The notes under the pieces were generated by a model that did not search any database, had not been told where the DNA came from, and worked only from the letters and a program-made list of their open reading frames with translations. From positions 33,171,850 through 33,235,849 of the forward strand of contig OZ026624.1 in NCBI GenBank assembly GCA_964020975.1: a stretch of 64,000 nt of DNA, in the 5' to 3' direction. Shown piece by piece: positions 1-12,446 of this stretch. This DNA is from Hermodice carunculata. Taxonomy: Eukaryota; Annelida; Polychaeta; Eunicida; Amphinomidae. A program made the position numbers and the translations under genes. Position 1 is the stretch's first letter, and every line of letters starts with the position of its first letter.

Positions 1-1084
1 AGCAATCCTAAAAGAGTTTCATGATCATAAAACAATAACTGGTATCTCCATCATTAAGCATGTTTGAGCCAACGCAATCTTGCGAGTTTGCCCTTGGCCT
101 GCGATGGTGGCTAGCCTGCGTTAACCAGGGGGGCTGCCTATAAAGCTTATCCTGGATCAAGTGAGAGTCAAGCATTTCCGTGGAATGAGATTTCAAATAC
201 GCGACAGAAGGCTTTGCAACAAAAATAACGCTCTGTTGTGAGGAAATGGCAATCGATTTCCTGGACTCTGGCCACACTGTGATGAAATGAAGAAGGTCCT
301 TTATAATGTAGGCCTAGCTAAGGACCATGCGTTTGAAAATCGAAATCCCGACTGGTTAAGATGTTTATTTTTGATTAACGCTTGAAGCGTAAAAATTAGA
401 TGCTTTTACCTGAAATCGATGTCTTCGGGATGGTACCAGATGTTTAAATGGTCATCTTGTGGATAGAAGTGTGTTTCCAATGTTAATTGGTTTCCCAGTG
501 ACACACCTAAGGTTATGGCCTGCACTAGGTTTTGGGGTCCAGGTAATGATCTGAAAGGATGCGTGTATGTCTGATGGCAAGTGCCAACTATGAAAGGAAA
601 GTAAAGAAGATTTAGCACATTTTCTATTTCTCTACCCTGCACGTGATGACATCTGGTTGAACGCGATTGTGAATGTGGCAAGAAACTGTCTAAAACTACA
701 GTATAAACATGTGTGTCGTCGTTTTTCCGCCTTCTCACTTAGTAGTAGTACATGTAAAATTTGCTGGTTCCTGGTGAACACGTTTATGATTTTGGACAAG
801 ATATTGGAGAACCATTTGACCACGTGTGGAAAAAAATTGGTTGAGGAGCCTTGGCATTATAGGCAATAGTCACTTGATGACTTTCCGGTGTCACACCTTT
901 CAGTAATAATATACTCTATTTCTTTAATGAGAATCGGAAATATAGCCGGAGGTAAATACAAATAATAACATGTATTCTTTCTACATTAACATTTGAATAT
1001 GTAAATAGAATGTCAATAAATATGAAATAATGTAAAATTTGATGCATTATATGTTATGAAACGTGTAATGTGGCGTTACTAAAC
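1..1084. other. No recognisable gene
   Basis: AT-rich DNA. A 110-codon open frame on the - strand (406-738) and a 70-codon frame on the + strand (657-869) overlap, show no motif I know, and are no longer than chance allows. I see no RNA gene or repeat here. Confidence 0.5.
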
Positions 1085-1349
1085 TTTATTTCTTTTTTTC
1101 CATAAGTGGTTTATCCCTAGTTTTGGTGCTGGGGACACGAAATAGGACAATGTATAATGGACGTTTTACCATGTTAAAGAGCGATGAATACGCAAGAGGT
1201 GGGCTTTTGCGTACGGCTCCAAGCTGGACGTTTAAGCGTCTAATATTAAGTTATGTAAAACCAGTGTAAATATGAAAATATGTCGAACGCACCATGGTTT
1301 TAACTCCGTTCCACAGGTGCCTTGGTTGTAAAGAGATCATTTCGCGAAT

Positions 1350-1416
<67 letters not shown>

Positions 1417-1417
1417 T
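1085..1417 (+). repeat. LINE-like 3' untranslated end with (ATC)n tail
   Basis: The stretch runs into AATAAATC followed directly by a pure ATC trinucleotide run of about 66 bases (1352-1417). Non-LTR retrotransposons of CR1/RTE type often end in a short tandem-repeat tail after a 3' UTR, and this segment has that layout. No coding remnant is clear upstream, so this would be a 5'-truncated copy. It could instead be a plain microsatellite in unrelated DNA. Confidence 0.4.
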
Positions 1418-1736
1418 GATCCTCTATGTCATTGACATAGAGCTGACTGTCCACTTGCAGTCATACCTCAAGACAGATCGCATAAATGTGTTTTCCACGT
1501 ATCTACGCGCTTTAGCGTCCACGAGTTGAAAGTTGGTTTAAACATATTTTTATTTCTGTAAGGATACAATTGGGAAACAGGGCAAAGCCCTATATAAATT
1601 CCTCTTGCACATGAAAAAGATTAAAGAAGAGATGTTATGTGTCACAGGTTCGGAGACCATAAGAAAAAAAACGCCACAAGACGAGGACAGGTAGAGTGGC
1701 GGCGCCACACGAGCATAAGTGGAACGACACAAGACG

Positions 1737-2333
1737 TCACAGATAGAGGGCAGGGAGATGAAGTTCGCCTTCGCTTAACTTTATACACAGATGATACATT
1801 TCTGGTTTCAAGATTTTGACCATAGTATGAACTACGTCACAGCTCCCAGTCTGCCAGTTGTTTTGGATAAAGTTATGGACTGCGTCAAAAATAATTTCAT
1901 TTTGCTTGGAGGTACATGTTTTGGACCCATATAATAAAATTGAAACCGTAAATGGTGCAAAGGACATAATTTGGTTCTGAAGTGTATTTCTCTGAGTTGT
2001 ATAAAAAGGGCACTCTCAACAATAATGAAAAACATCTTCATTTCCGTTTCCACAGGCACACTGAGGGGAGTCTATCAGACCCTTTTTGAACAGATCTGAG
2101 TTTAGCTTGCTGCATCCCTTACGCAACCGTGCGTGATAGTTGTTATGTTGGCGTGACTGTTTCGCCCAGAACCGTTGGATTCTGTATCCTGATTGAGAAG
2201 CTGACCAACATGTGACAGCCACTCTCGTATGCACAAAGGCATAAATGTATACTGAATCTAAGGTGACGTCATACTCGCCAATTGAAGCTCTAGAAGGAGT
2301 GAAAATAGGTTGAGTACAACATGCAGTCTTCAT
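1737..2333 (-). pseudogene. LINE C-terminal end, decayed
   Basis: Read on the - strand, the translation has the layout of the C-terminal part of CR1-like LINE ORF2: a basic segment (YHARLRKGCSKLN, LFKKGLIDSP), a Cys-rich knuckle (CACGNGNEDVFHYC), then ECPFYTTQRN, a hydrophobic VSILLYG and a final IFDAVHNFIQ helix. An in-frame TGA lies between the HYC and ECP parts (about 2013), and upstream RT sequence is absent. It is a 5'-truncated, dead copy. Family-level assignment beyond a CR1/L2/Jockey-like clade is not possible by eye. Confidence 0.75.
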
Positions 2334-5300
2334 AATTCATAGACACATTCATTCACATTTTCAAATATGATTGTTCAATATTTCTACTAAAATAACCCAG
2401 GGGAATGGTTCAATGAGATTTTTAACGATCCAGGCTCAAAGTTCGCTTTTTGTTAAATTATGCTCATGACTCATTCATATATTTACATGTTTAGTGAGTA
2501 TGCAACATTATATAATGAAGCTAAGATTCTTGTTCTAACGCCTTATGCACCAGTGAACGATATCACCAGTTTTAATCAAATCAACAATGCTGCTCCTTTC
2601 GTTTTGTTTTACTTAAACAAAACAAACAAACAAAAATACCAAAAAGACGTTTAAACCAATTTTAAGACATGTAAGGCTGTTGTAATGAAAATGTTCCGCG
2701 TAAACGCGTTGCAACAATGGTACTACCGCTAGGGTGTTTTTGCTGGGCTGGGTGTATCAAAGAGGAGCTATCCAATGTCAGCGCTTTCGTGTTTTCAACC
2801 AATACACGGCTTAGAAAATCAATGTAGACTGCAGTCTTAATCAACCAACCTTCAGTGTGAAAAATCTGCCCTCAAGGGGTGTGTTTGTGACTCACATAAC
2901 AAAGTTTACATAGCACAAGCAACAGGACCCCCAAAAGAGTAAAATAGTCTTTATTTAAAAAATCATATTTAGCAGATAACATTGAACTAGAAAATGGCAA
3001 AAGTATAAAAGCTGATAATTGTAACAGCGCTCAGCTAACAAATGGTGTAAGCAATCACATCGCGGCTGATGTGACATTTTCCAATTGTCTGATCACTATA
3101 GTCGTGCACAGACTCTCCGTGTGAGGGTCTCAAACCCTAAAAGCAGGGAAGACAAGAACACTTTCCCGCTAAAATTGCACAAAAGCGCCCAGATATAAAC
3201 TGCCGTCTTGGTCTATCTTTTACTTAAATTTCATTCTATAAAAAATAGTTGGGTTTTTTTTGCTAAGAATTATAGTTAAAACTTTGCATGAAGGGAGGCC
3301 TGGTGTCCGTAGCTTTCCTTGGCGCGAGTTTGCAATGGTGCACCGAATCTCCACCCAGGAAATCTTCGATTCTATTTTGTTCGGGACAGGGCAGGGCTAA
3401 ATATAAATAGGACCCTAGCCGACATATTTCACGACGCAAAGTTGAAGATGCTTATGCGCACTTTGTGACATTAACCATCAAAAGAGGGAAATACTAAGGT
3501 CTACTTCAGGGGAAACAATCTTTTCCTGTAATAAAGTAGGATAATTTTCACCTTTTGGTCCATGTCGCTTTCCCTGTTGACAAAAAATAAATGAGTGCAT
3601 CATTCGGATTTTAGGTGAACTCTGTTCCAGCCTCCCTTAAAATATCTGTGGTGTTTCCATGTCCGCCAAACAATACTGTAACATCCTTACCAAAACGAGA
3701 TAGAGTTACGATTATGGAAATAATACGGAAATTGTTGCATAATCAGCATCCCTTTTATTAACTATTTGCCAAACAGGATATGAAGGAGCGATTAATGAAC
3801 ATAAGCATATTCAAAATTGCTGTCACGAAAGCTGTTTGGCGCAACGGTAATTGACAGCTGCGTGAATATGCAAGGGTGGCCAATGACCTCATTAATTTAC
3901 CCAGGACTGTAGTACACGAATATGAATCCAGACACATATCACTGACACAAAGTATCCCCAATACGCCTTGACTGGACCGGGCTCTATTTGCGGTCCCGAG
4001 TGGGTCAATCATATTTATTAAGGATTACCATTGTGACAGTAAATATGCATATGAACCTGGGGTATTATACAAGTTTATGCAAATGGTGTTTATTTCTTTG
4101 GGAAGAATGAATGCAATGCTTAAAAACACAATTGTCTGATACGGGGGGCGCCACAGAGAGTTCTTGTGATTACTTGCAGTTGCAATATTTCCTCTCACAT
4201 GCTAGGAAGGGTCATTTACTGTCGTTACGTTCAATGTCAATCCTTCGCCCACCATACCTGCTCCAAGTTAAAGCATCCTTTATATTACGTCGCCTACTTG
4301 TGTTTAGCTGTTAAATTGTCTATTTTACGAGAATGTCGTGAATATGAGTAAAACAATTCAACACAAAGGAGGGTCGTTTGACTGACTCATTCCCACGATG
4401 CACACATTGAGCATCATGGACAGTTTCTCATTTCGTCTTACTCTGTGCGGAAAAGGGTTAATTAGTTTTCTCGCAAAATAGAGTAGCCAAATGAAACCAG
4501 TTATTTTGATGGATGGGTTTAAATTGATCCCACTTTATTGGATATACAAACACTGCACGTTTATTGTAGTGATTCTATGCCCTTTAGAGGTGGACTCAAA
4601 GTAATGGGGTGTATAAGCTGTCTTGGTGCAATATCAAAGTTTATCAAATGTGCTGTCTAGTGTCAAGGGAGTTTCGCTTGATAGGTGAACAGGATAATTC
4701 TACTATGTACCTCATTTGCGTGTCGGCAGCTACGTCTATAGGTAGGTATTACCCAATCTTTGTTCTTTTTTTATTAGTAGGAGGATATTAATTCTGTCCG
4801 CAGATTTGTACATACAATGTTTAAGAACATTTTAAGCTATTGCATCTTGCCAGTCTGAGTCGTTTGGTACCTGTCGTAATCGAGTTTTTAGAGCTATTTA
4901 TTGTCGAGTGTTTTTGGAATTTCAAATTTATTTCAGTTTCAGAACATGCCTATATATAACTCAAAAATCTTAGCACACATGCATTTAACAATAATAATTT
5001 GATGTGGTAACACTAGGATTTGAAGTTTCGAAGTGATTTAAAACATTGACGAAGGTTCAGATGTTTAAGTTTAGATACTATGAGCGGAAAGAGGAGAAAT
5101 GAGAGAATCAGCTGACAGGATTTATATTAAACAGGGGGGGGGGGGTAAATTATTGTCAAATTATGTTCTAGCTCGATTGCTACGTTGAATAGAAAATGTA
5201 TCATAAATATGCCTATTACAAGTGCATCTCATTGTTATGATCCAGACAAAGTTGTATTACCATCCATTTTACATGCATGTAACGTTTGGACAGGTTCTAA

Positions 5301-5334
5301 GGGCACCGGTCAAAAATGTATGAGATCTGTGCAA
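2334..5334. other. Intergenic or intronic DNA, nothing recognised
   Basis: About 3 kb of AT-rich sequence. Open frames are short (60-84 codons), overlap on both strands and carry no recognisable motif. A G10 run lies near 5133-5145. I see no RNA gene, terminal repeat or coding remnant. Confidence 0.5.
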
Positions 5335-6040
5335 TTGTATTTGTATCTTTTTGTCCAAAGCCACTTACTGGTAGTCATTACCCTATTCCGCAGTCCGAAC
5401 CCTTTACTCCCCATAAGCTAACATGTGCCCTGTCCCTGTCTAACTTATATACATAGAAGTTCTATTGTCCATATTGCACACGTTCCTCTGTAAATTTTGA
5501 CATAGGCTGTATCAGCCCAAATAAATTAAAGGGTCTTCAGCGGGTTACTACTCAACATGTTTCGGAGCCCGTTACCCGTACATGTCTCTCTGAGTAGCGG
5601 CTCCTTGTCTAAACTAAATATTCAGCAAAGACAACCCACATAATAATGAATAAATATGAACGTGGCAATTGATGAATTAGCTAAATATGTGAAGTTTTGC
5701 TTATAAATGCAGAGCTTCATATCAAAGAAGAATACCTGTCAAACAAACCATGATTACCAAATTTTCATAGTACAGGTTCAGATAAGAACAATTTGACTTA
5801 CCTCTGAACCAATATGTACCCTTTCTAGCTGGACAGCTTATCCTAGTTAAACCATCCGCCAGTGTTTAAATGAAGTGGAAACAAGCTGGGGCATTATATT
5901 CAGTCCCAGTGATTGTACAATAAACAGTTGCAGCTAGACCACCTGTACAAACCAAGGGAAATCCTAACAAGGACTGTAACAATGTACATCCTTCACCAGA
6001 GATGTAAAACAAACTCCATTATGACACCTACTCCTCAAAC
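5335..6040. repeat. Left arm of long inverted repeat
   Basis: Reverse-complement partner of 10140-10836. Shared blocks include the stem GGAGCC (5574-5579) ... GGCTCC (5599-5604), a segment reading tataaatgcag, and cctgtacaaac near the inner edge. The outer edge is placed where similarity fades at about 5335. Confidence 0.7.
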
Positions 6041-6169
6041 AATTAAGCTGTATTTAACTGCCAACCCTGAGTCAATGTGTCAACTTAAAGTGTCAGGTTT
6101 GTGACACTTGAGAAAATACTGTCAATTTTGATTAATTTTTCAATACTGAGTAAATGTGCATTTAGGCAT

Positions 6170-6785
6170 ATCAGAAAAGAATGGAAGTCATTAGCATTTA
6201 TACCAAAAACATGCTATCAAAACAATTTTTCTTAACAGGATTTTAAGTACAATTAGGCAAACATGCAACTGTCTTAGGCCGCTTCTTGCTACCTGTAGCC
6301 CCTGGGGGTTTACCTAACAGAAACCATGTAAGCCTAAAATGTCTGATTGTGAATATTAAAACAGAAAGATGCTAAAAGATAAAGTTAAGTAGCAAAACAG
6401 ACAAGTCTAGAAACTATAAATTATTGTGGCCAAACTTTCTAATAATCTTTGGATGTTAACAGTAGAATTATACGGCAAGTCAGAAAAGAATTAAAGTCTT
6501 TTGTATTTATGTCAAGAGAATGCAATGAAAATATTAACCAGATATCAAGTACAATTAGGCAAGCTTGTAACTGTCGTAGGCCGCTTCTTGCTACCTGTAG
6601 CTCCTGGGGGTTTACCTAACAGAAAACAAGCTAGCCTAAAATGTCTGAAAGGTGAACATTTAAACATAAAGGTGTCAAAAGATAAAATTAAGTAGCAAAA
6701 CAGGCAAGTCTGAAATCTCTAAAATTATTGAAGCCAAACTTTCTAACCATCTCGGGATATTTACAGCAAAATTTGTAGAAATATT
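6170..6785 (-). repeat. Head-to-tail duplication of the RT 3' end
   Basis: 6170-6475 and 6479-6785 are two direct copies of about 306 bp. Both hold the block aggccgcttcttgctacctg and gggggtttacctaac, and both run into sequence matching the last codons of the RT ORF (ccaaactttctaa). The element's 3' end, on the - strand, is therefore present twice in tandem. Partial head-to-tail copies of this kind are typical of Penelope-like elements. Confidence 0.7.
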
Positions 6786-8718
6786 TGATCAAACGTACAC
6801 CTTTGAATCCTCTTGACTCAAGTTTATTGTAAATAAATTTGGTTCTTGATGCAAAGTCCTGAAATTTAGAACAAATACGACCAAATCTCAAAATCTGTGA
6901 CAAAAATGTATTATATCCAATAGTATCCGAAATATTACTGTCCGGGAAAGGATAATTAACTACTTCAAAGTTAAACTCATCTATTTTGTGATAGACTTTA
7001 ATACAAAACCTGTCACTAGTGACCTGAATATCCAAGTCCAAAAACACATCTCTGAAACCATCTGAATTGTTACCCTCCAAAGGGATATCTTTTGGGTAAA
7101 TTTCTTTAGGAATTTCACTGAAATGTTGTACATTTACACAAGCAAAGTCATCAATATATCTTGCGTTGTTTGATAATTTTATAGCCATTTGAAAGTCCTT
7201 TTTCATCAATTTATCCATATACTTAAATTCAAGCCAGGTTAGATATAAATCTGCCAGTAAAGGGGAGCAGTTGCTGCCCATTGGAATGCCTTTTATTTGT
7301 TGAAAAACCTATGGTCCGCATTGAACAAAAGTATTATCGAAAAGAAATTTTATTCCATCTATCAAAGTTTCAACAGTGTAAGATTTAACGTTACTTTTTG
7401 AATATTTATTGTTTGACCAATATGCTTTCTTTGTATATGAATTGATATTAATGTATGGTTTACCATTATGTTTAAACATTTTGCTTATTAATTCTGAAAG
7501 AGAACTTTTGACTTCATCTATGGGTAGATTTGTGTACAGTGTAGAAAAATCAAAACATTTGATATTTTTTGCTTTAACATCTTTGATTTTAGATACAAAC
7601 TCGGAAGAATTGCTTATACTCCAAAAACAATTTATTTCACAGTTTCTAGAAATTGCATTACAGTATTTACGAAAATGACTCCTAATTGCAGTCAAACACA
7701 ATGTTATTTCTTTTGATAATTGTTTTGTTGTACATTTTGCAGCACCGGCTATGAATCTAGATTTAAAAGGGTTTTTATGTAATTTGGGTGTCCAGAACAA
7801 AAGTGGAATAGAGGAGTCCTCTTCAGAAATTTTGATATTAAAATTCCTTTTCATCTCATCTTTATGTGTATCTATCAAATTATCAATGGATTGTTTGTGT
7901 AATTTATAAGCGTCATTTCCTCTTATGTCTGAAATATTGTTTATACCAAGTTCTTTTTTCAAAACATCCAGATAATATTTTTTGCAGATGATCCCAAAAT
8001 TGTTCCCTGCCTTATCTATGTTAGTGAATACAAATCTTTCTTGTAGTTCTTTGACTGCTTTTGAAACTTCAGGTTGTTTTAGATTAACCGTATTGAAATT
8101 CTTAATGTGGGATTTGTAACGATAAATTCTATTTCTAACGACTCGTTTCAAGATTGATAACCATCCTTCAAATTTCTGAAATTCAATTTTTTCTTTCTTT
8201 GCCCATTTCATACAGTAGGAATCAAATGCATCACATGTATCTTGAAAAATATTATCAATGTTCAACTTAGGACACATCCGCAATTTTGTACCTTTTTTCA
8301 TAATTTCTTTTAAACTTGAATTATGTATAGTATCCAAATTACCTGTAAATATATGTTTGTGGTATGCATCAAAAAAATTAGAATATTTACTGTTAGACAT
8401 ACAGTCACAATTCTGCTTCGCTGCGATATCTTCAAGATTAATTGAAGCCAGAAATTTCTTGTAATTCATGATACTTTGTCCAATATTGTTGCCATATTTA
8501 TAGGAAATGATGGGGGGATCTTTTATTTTGCACTCCTTGGGAATCATGTTACGAATAAATTTCAGTTTGAAAAGGGACTGAATGTTTAGTGAATCAATAA
8601 TTTTGTGTTTGAAAGGAATGCTGCAAAACATTTGATCTAATTTGTTCTTATTAGAATCTGGTTTCCGAATAGTTGTTGTGTAAGTTTGCAATATGATATT
8701 GCACGGACAATGCTGCAA
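6688..8718 (-). pseudogene. Reverse transcriptase, Penelope-like or related family
   Basis: A long RT reading frame on the - strand in two parts, 469 and 197 residues, with one interruption near 7.3 kb. The first part carries PKLHKNPFKSRFI (about residue 315) and catalytic motif A as FDFSTLYTNLP (about 389). The second begins with MGSNCSPLLADLY (motif B) and has the catalytic RYIDDF at residues 41-46, followed by a thumb-like basic tail. The G-S/T-N-C-A/S-P-L-L-A-D-L signature marks an RT family I know as abundant in marine invertebrate genomes. The surrounding duplications point to a Penelope-like relation, but I cannot prove it without a tree. No endonuclease domain is visible. The frame is otherwise well kept, so the copy is fairly young. 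Confidence 0.8.
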
Positions 8719-9058
8719 ATCAGAGCAGTCCCAGCTTACATGTATATTGCCATAATTGGTTATCTTCGTGGGCTACCGTTGCCCCAAATGGCTGACGCGT
8801 ACAGGATTAAATGCTGTCATTTCTTGAAATACACCATAACTGACATAAGGCTTTGTAAGCAACTTTTCGACGAAATGTGTAATTGATTTGAACAAGGACG
8901 TAACACTACATGACCATTTTGTCAAGAAATTAAAGGTATACTAGATAATGCAGGGATGAATTGGTCTATGAAAAGTACAAATGGAGACTGGCTTACCAAG
9001 TACTCACAATTAAGTGGTAGAGATTGGAATTTAGATTTTTTTTCGACAAATGGATAAT

Positions 9059-9166
<108 letters not shown>

Positions 9167-9214
9167 TCAAAAAATACCTCCCAAGAAACATATATGTGAA
9201 ATGTAACGGATTTT

Positions 9215-9595
9215 AGAGGGGTTCAATTAAAACTTAGAGCACGCACCGCCATTTTAGGATTAAATGCAGATCGTAAACGATGTGGCCTCTGTGATGGAAT
9301 ATGCAATTTATGTGGTAACGATACGGACAATATTTATCATTTCTTTTTCACATATCCCATCCATGGCTATCTCAGGAATATACTATTTTGGAATCTCGAA
9401 GAGAAAATAAAGAACTCAGATTTATTACATGTTTGGCAATATTTTATGGCCTCCTCGATGGCAACTAAAGATGTTATTTGGTAGGCGACATCGCCCAATG
9501 CCTAAGTAATGAAGCTTGTTCAATTTTTGATGATGCTGGTCGTCAGTTTCTTAAAGATGCCTTTGACCTACAAAATTCTTTAACCTAGCTAATAC
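9215..9595 (+). pseudogene. LINE C-terminal fragment
   Basis: The + strand reads LKLRARTAILGLNADRKRC, then CGLCDGICNLCG and IYHFFFTYP, the usual order of the C-terminal region of CR1-like LINE ORF2 (basic stretch, Cys pairs, H-F-x-x-C-P-like block). A TAG follows near 9482, and a short recognisable remainder (FLKDAFDLQN) continues past it. It is opposite in strand to the surrounding RT and was probably inserted into it. Confidence 0.6.
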
Positions 9596-9909
9596 TTTTG
9601 ATGCTCGAGATTTTTGTTATTATCATTATTATTAGGAGGTACTAATCATATATTAAAGAGATAGGCATCTCTCGACTAAGAGACATCAGGCGGGTTAGGA
9701 TTTTATCGCTACGATTGCGAAATGAACATGACACACATTCTGGTCAAATCGTATGTTTGCGTCCACAGAAATGGGACTCGTTCGGAACCAATTCTTACGG
9801 GATGGTTTCTCGAAACTGCAAATATATGAACACTGAGTTTTTCACCAACAAGCCACTACATTTTACACTCTTTTTCTTGGGACTTTGCTTATCCAATGGA
9901 CGTTAATTG

Positions 9910-10117
9910 GAGTCAGTCATAAGCTGTCCTAAGCACTTTGCCAGAAATTGGCAGCATTACCTCAATTGTCAAAAACTTGATTCATTATTTTAAAACATTA
10001 ACTCTTGGGCGAGGAGTCAGTCATAGGCTGTCCCAAGCACTTAGTCAGAAATTTTCAGGATTTGCTCAATTATTACAAACTTGATATATTCTTTTCAAAA
10101 CATAACTAAGAGTTGAC
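9910..10117. repeat. Two tandem copies of a ~104-bp unit
   Basis: Copies at 9910-10013 and 10014-10117 both start gagtcagtcata and share ctgtcc, aagcact and aaacttgat blocks; similarity is about 80 percent by eye. They sit just inside the right inverted-repeat arm and have no counterpart inside the left arm. Confidence 0.75.
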
Positions 10118-10139
10118 AATTAAGTAGACCTTGATTTTT

Positions 10140-10836
10140 TGGCGACTTTTATAGTGAGAAATAGGTGTCATCATGCAGTGCGTTTTACATTTGTGGTGCA
10201 AGGTGTCCATTGTTGCAGTACTTGTTGGGAATTCCCTGTGTTTGTACAGGTGTCTGGCTGTAACTGTTTATTTTATAATCACTGGGACTGAGCCCCAGTT
10301 CGTTTCTAACTCAATTATACACTGGTAGGTAGTTGGACCAATGTGACCTATTCAGCTAGAAAGGGAACACACTAATTCAGGGGAAAGACAAATGATTTGT
10401 ATCTGAGCTTGTTCCATACCATTTCGACATTATGTTTAGTTAGATAGGTATTCTGTATTTATATTGAAGGTCTGCATTTATGAGCAAAACTTATTTGGCT
10501 AATTCATCATTTGCCACGTTCATATTTATTCATTATTATGTGGGTTGTCTTTGCTGAATATTTAGCAAAGACAAGGAGCCTCTACGAAGAGAGACATATA
10601 CGGTTACAGGCTCCGAAACGTGTACTGAGTAGTTACCCGCTGAATACCCTTAAATTTATATGACCTAATACAGCCTTTGTCGAAATTCTACAGAAGATAG
10701 TGACAATAGTACTTCCATGTCTATCTAGGTTAGACAGTGACAGGTTAGCTTATGGAGTGTAGAGAGTTCGAACTGCGCAATAGGGTAATGACTACCAAGA
10801 AGTGGTTTTGGAGGAAAAGACCCAAATAGAATACAC
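10140..10836. repeat. Right arm of long inverted repeat
   Basis: Partner of 5335-6040 in reverse complement. It keeps the GGAGCC (10575-10580) ... GGCTCC (10609-10614) stem and the shared end block near 10785-10835. Confidence 0.7.
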
Positions 10837-12198
10837 ATATATCCTCCACACCTGTCAAGTAGCTTGCCTTGTCCCGAAGGTAACGCCGCAGATGGGAATT
10901 TGTTGTTTGGTTTTAGAAAATTTTGCATTATGTGAATTTTGTCTGCTTTCTGTGTTTGAGGACCGGGACAGGCAGTATTCCAAGACACCTTGCCCTATCG
11001 CACCGGTCTTATTTGCGGCCAACACCGAGCAATGTTTAGAAAAATACGGCACTCTCGTTACATTTTTGTCCACGTCATCAGTATTGGAGCAGGAATCCAA
11101 TTTAACTCAAAAAGTGCCTCTCTTAATTTGTCAAAGGCAGCCTTACAAAATTACCAAACATGTCTATCAAAACACGGTTTTTTATGTGTAAAAATTAGGT
11201 TTGTTGTCATAATATTAGGATCATTATTTGTGACGGGAAGATTAACTTTAACGTTGTTGACGTAGGAATATTTGTTACTATTCGATTCAAAGTGACAGAA
11301 GTCATGTCTGTGGTCCAAGTGGGCTTTTACAGATGTATTATTGTGCTATTGGAGTTAACAAAGAAGGAATTTACGACAGCTCACAATGTTTGTATTAATC
11401 CCCCCCCAAAAAAAAATAAATCCCCTCGCATCATATTTAAAACGATAGTACTGCAAGCTATATCGTATTTTGCCAGCAAGTTTTCCAAGAAAGATACCGG
11501 TGAATTTAGCGCATCAATATACTACAATAGATAGTTTTTTTTGTTGTTGTGCAAATGCATTTCAATCCACAAATGTTCAAGACCAGAAATCACAAGGTCA
11601 TCGCGTCTCTTTGCTGTCAATACACGGGCACATATAATGATGCCACTCCGCCGCCGATCAGATTGACTCCATCACGCCATGTCATAGAGTGACACTAAGT
11701 CGTGATGTAGTCCTTGTCCTTGTCCTTGTCCTTGTTATGGTTAGGGAAAGAAAAGATTCCGTTGATGTAAAGATGTCAGTAAAATGGGACAATGATGTCC
11801 TTATGCATCTGAGTTTGTCTTGAGAAAAGTTTCTTATATTTACGTGACACGTGGTTATTTTACTGCAGTATTTTCCAAAATACAAATTGAATATGCATGG
11901 AAGTTCCAAGCTGTGACGCACATCGCCCGATAGCACGGTTCCCTGAAAGCATCATATATGTTTCGCATAACATTACAACATCAATATGGGCAGTTTGTAC
12001 CTGACGCATTTATGTTTTTAAATGTGTGAGTTTGCAACCCACTTCAGGGCCCAAAGTGTTGACCCGGACCATTATACTAGTATTCTCTGGAACTATGGGC
12101 ATGCCAGTACAATTCGTTTTTATATTTAAACCGATAAAAGTCAGAACCGGTATGTCGAATAAATATTTCTGATGTACACATATGATCATATGTTGCAT
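10837..12198. other. No recognised gene
   Basis: A 129-codon + strand frame (10802-11191) straddles the edge of the inverted repeat and overlaps two other frames. Its sequence shows no motif. A short TCCTTG hexamer run (about four units) lies near 11711-11733. Nothing else was seen. Confidence 0.5.
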
Positions 12199-12446
12199 GT
12201 AACTCGTTCAGTGCCTAGTTTTGCATGAACTCATTGCACCTAAAGCACGCCGAGGAAAGCTGTTGACCTTGTCAAAACCGGGAACTTAAACAATTAAATT
12301 GGACACCATTGCAGTTGTTAAATCACGTGGGTTCTGGCATGCTGGCACTTGAAGGAAAGGTCGGTTTGCAAAGAACAGGAATGTTGGATCATTTTATTAA
12401 TTCAAAGCACATCGGCTTGTGTAGAAATTAGCGATGAAAGCCCTAA
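12199..12446. mobile_element. Decayed copy of a TTAA-type MITE
   Basis: This segment matches 27023-27261 in its right half (aaaggtcggttt, aattcaaagcac, tgtagaaattagcgatgaaa). It starts aactcgttcagtgcc and ends gatgaaagccctaa, decayed forms of the terminal inverted repeats seen intact in the 27-kb copy. Length (about 245 bp) agrees with that copy. Confidence 0.55.

Noticed and set aside
5560-5640. Hammerhead ribozyme in the inverted-repeat arms
   Set aside because: Penelope-like elements can carry hammerheads and a GAAAC follows a stem here, but I could not find the required CUGANGA box before the stem in either arm.
10802-11191. 129-codon + strand open frame
   Set aside because: It starts inside the inverted-repeat arm, overlaps two other frames, and shows no motif or coding bias.
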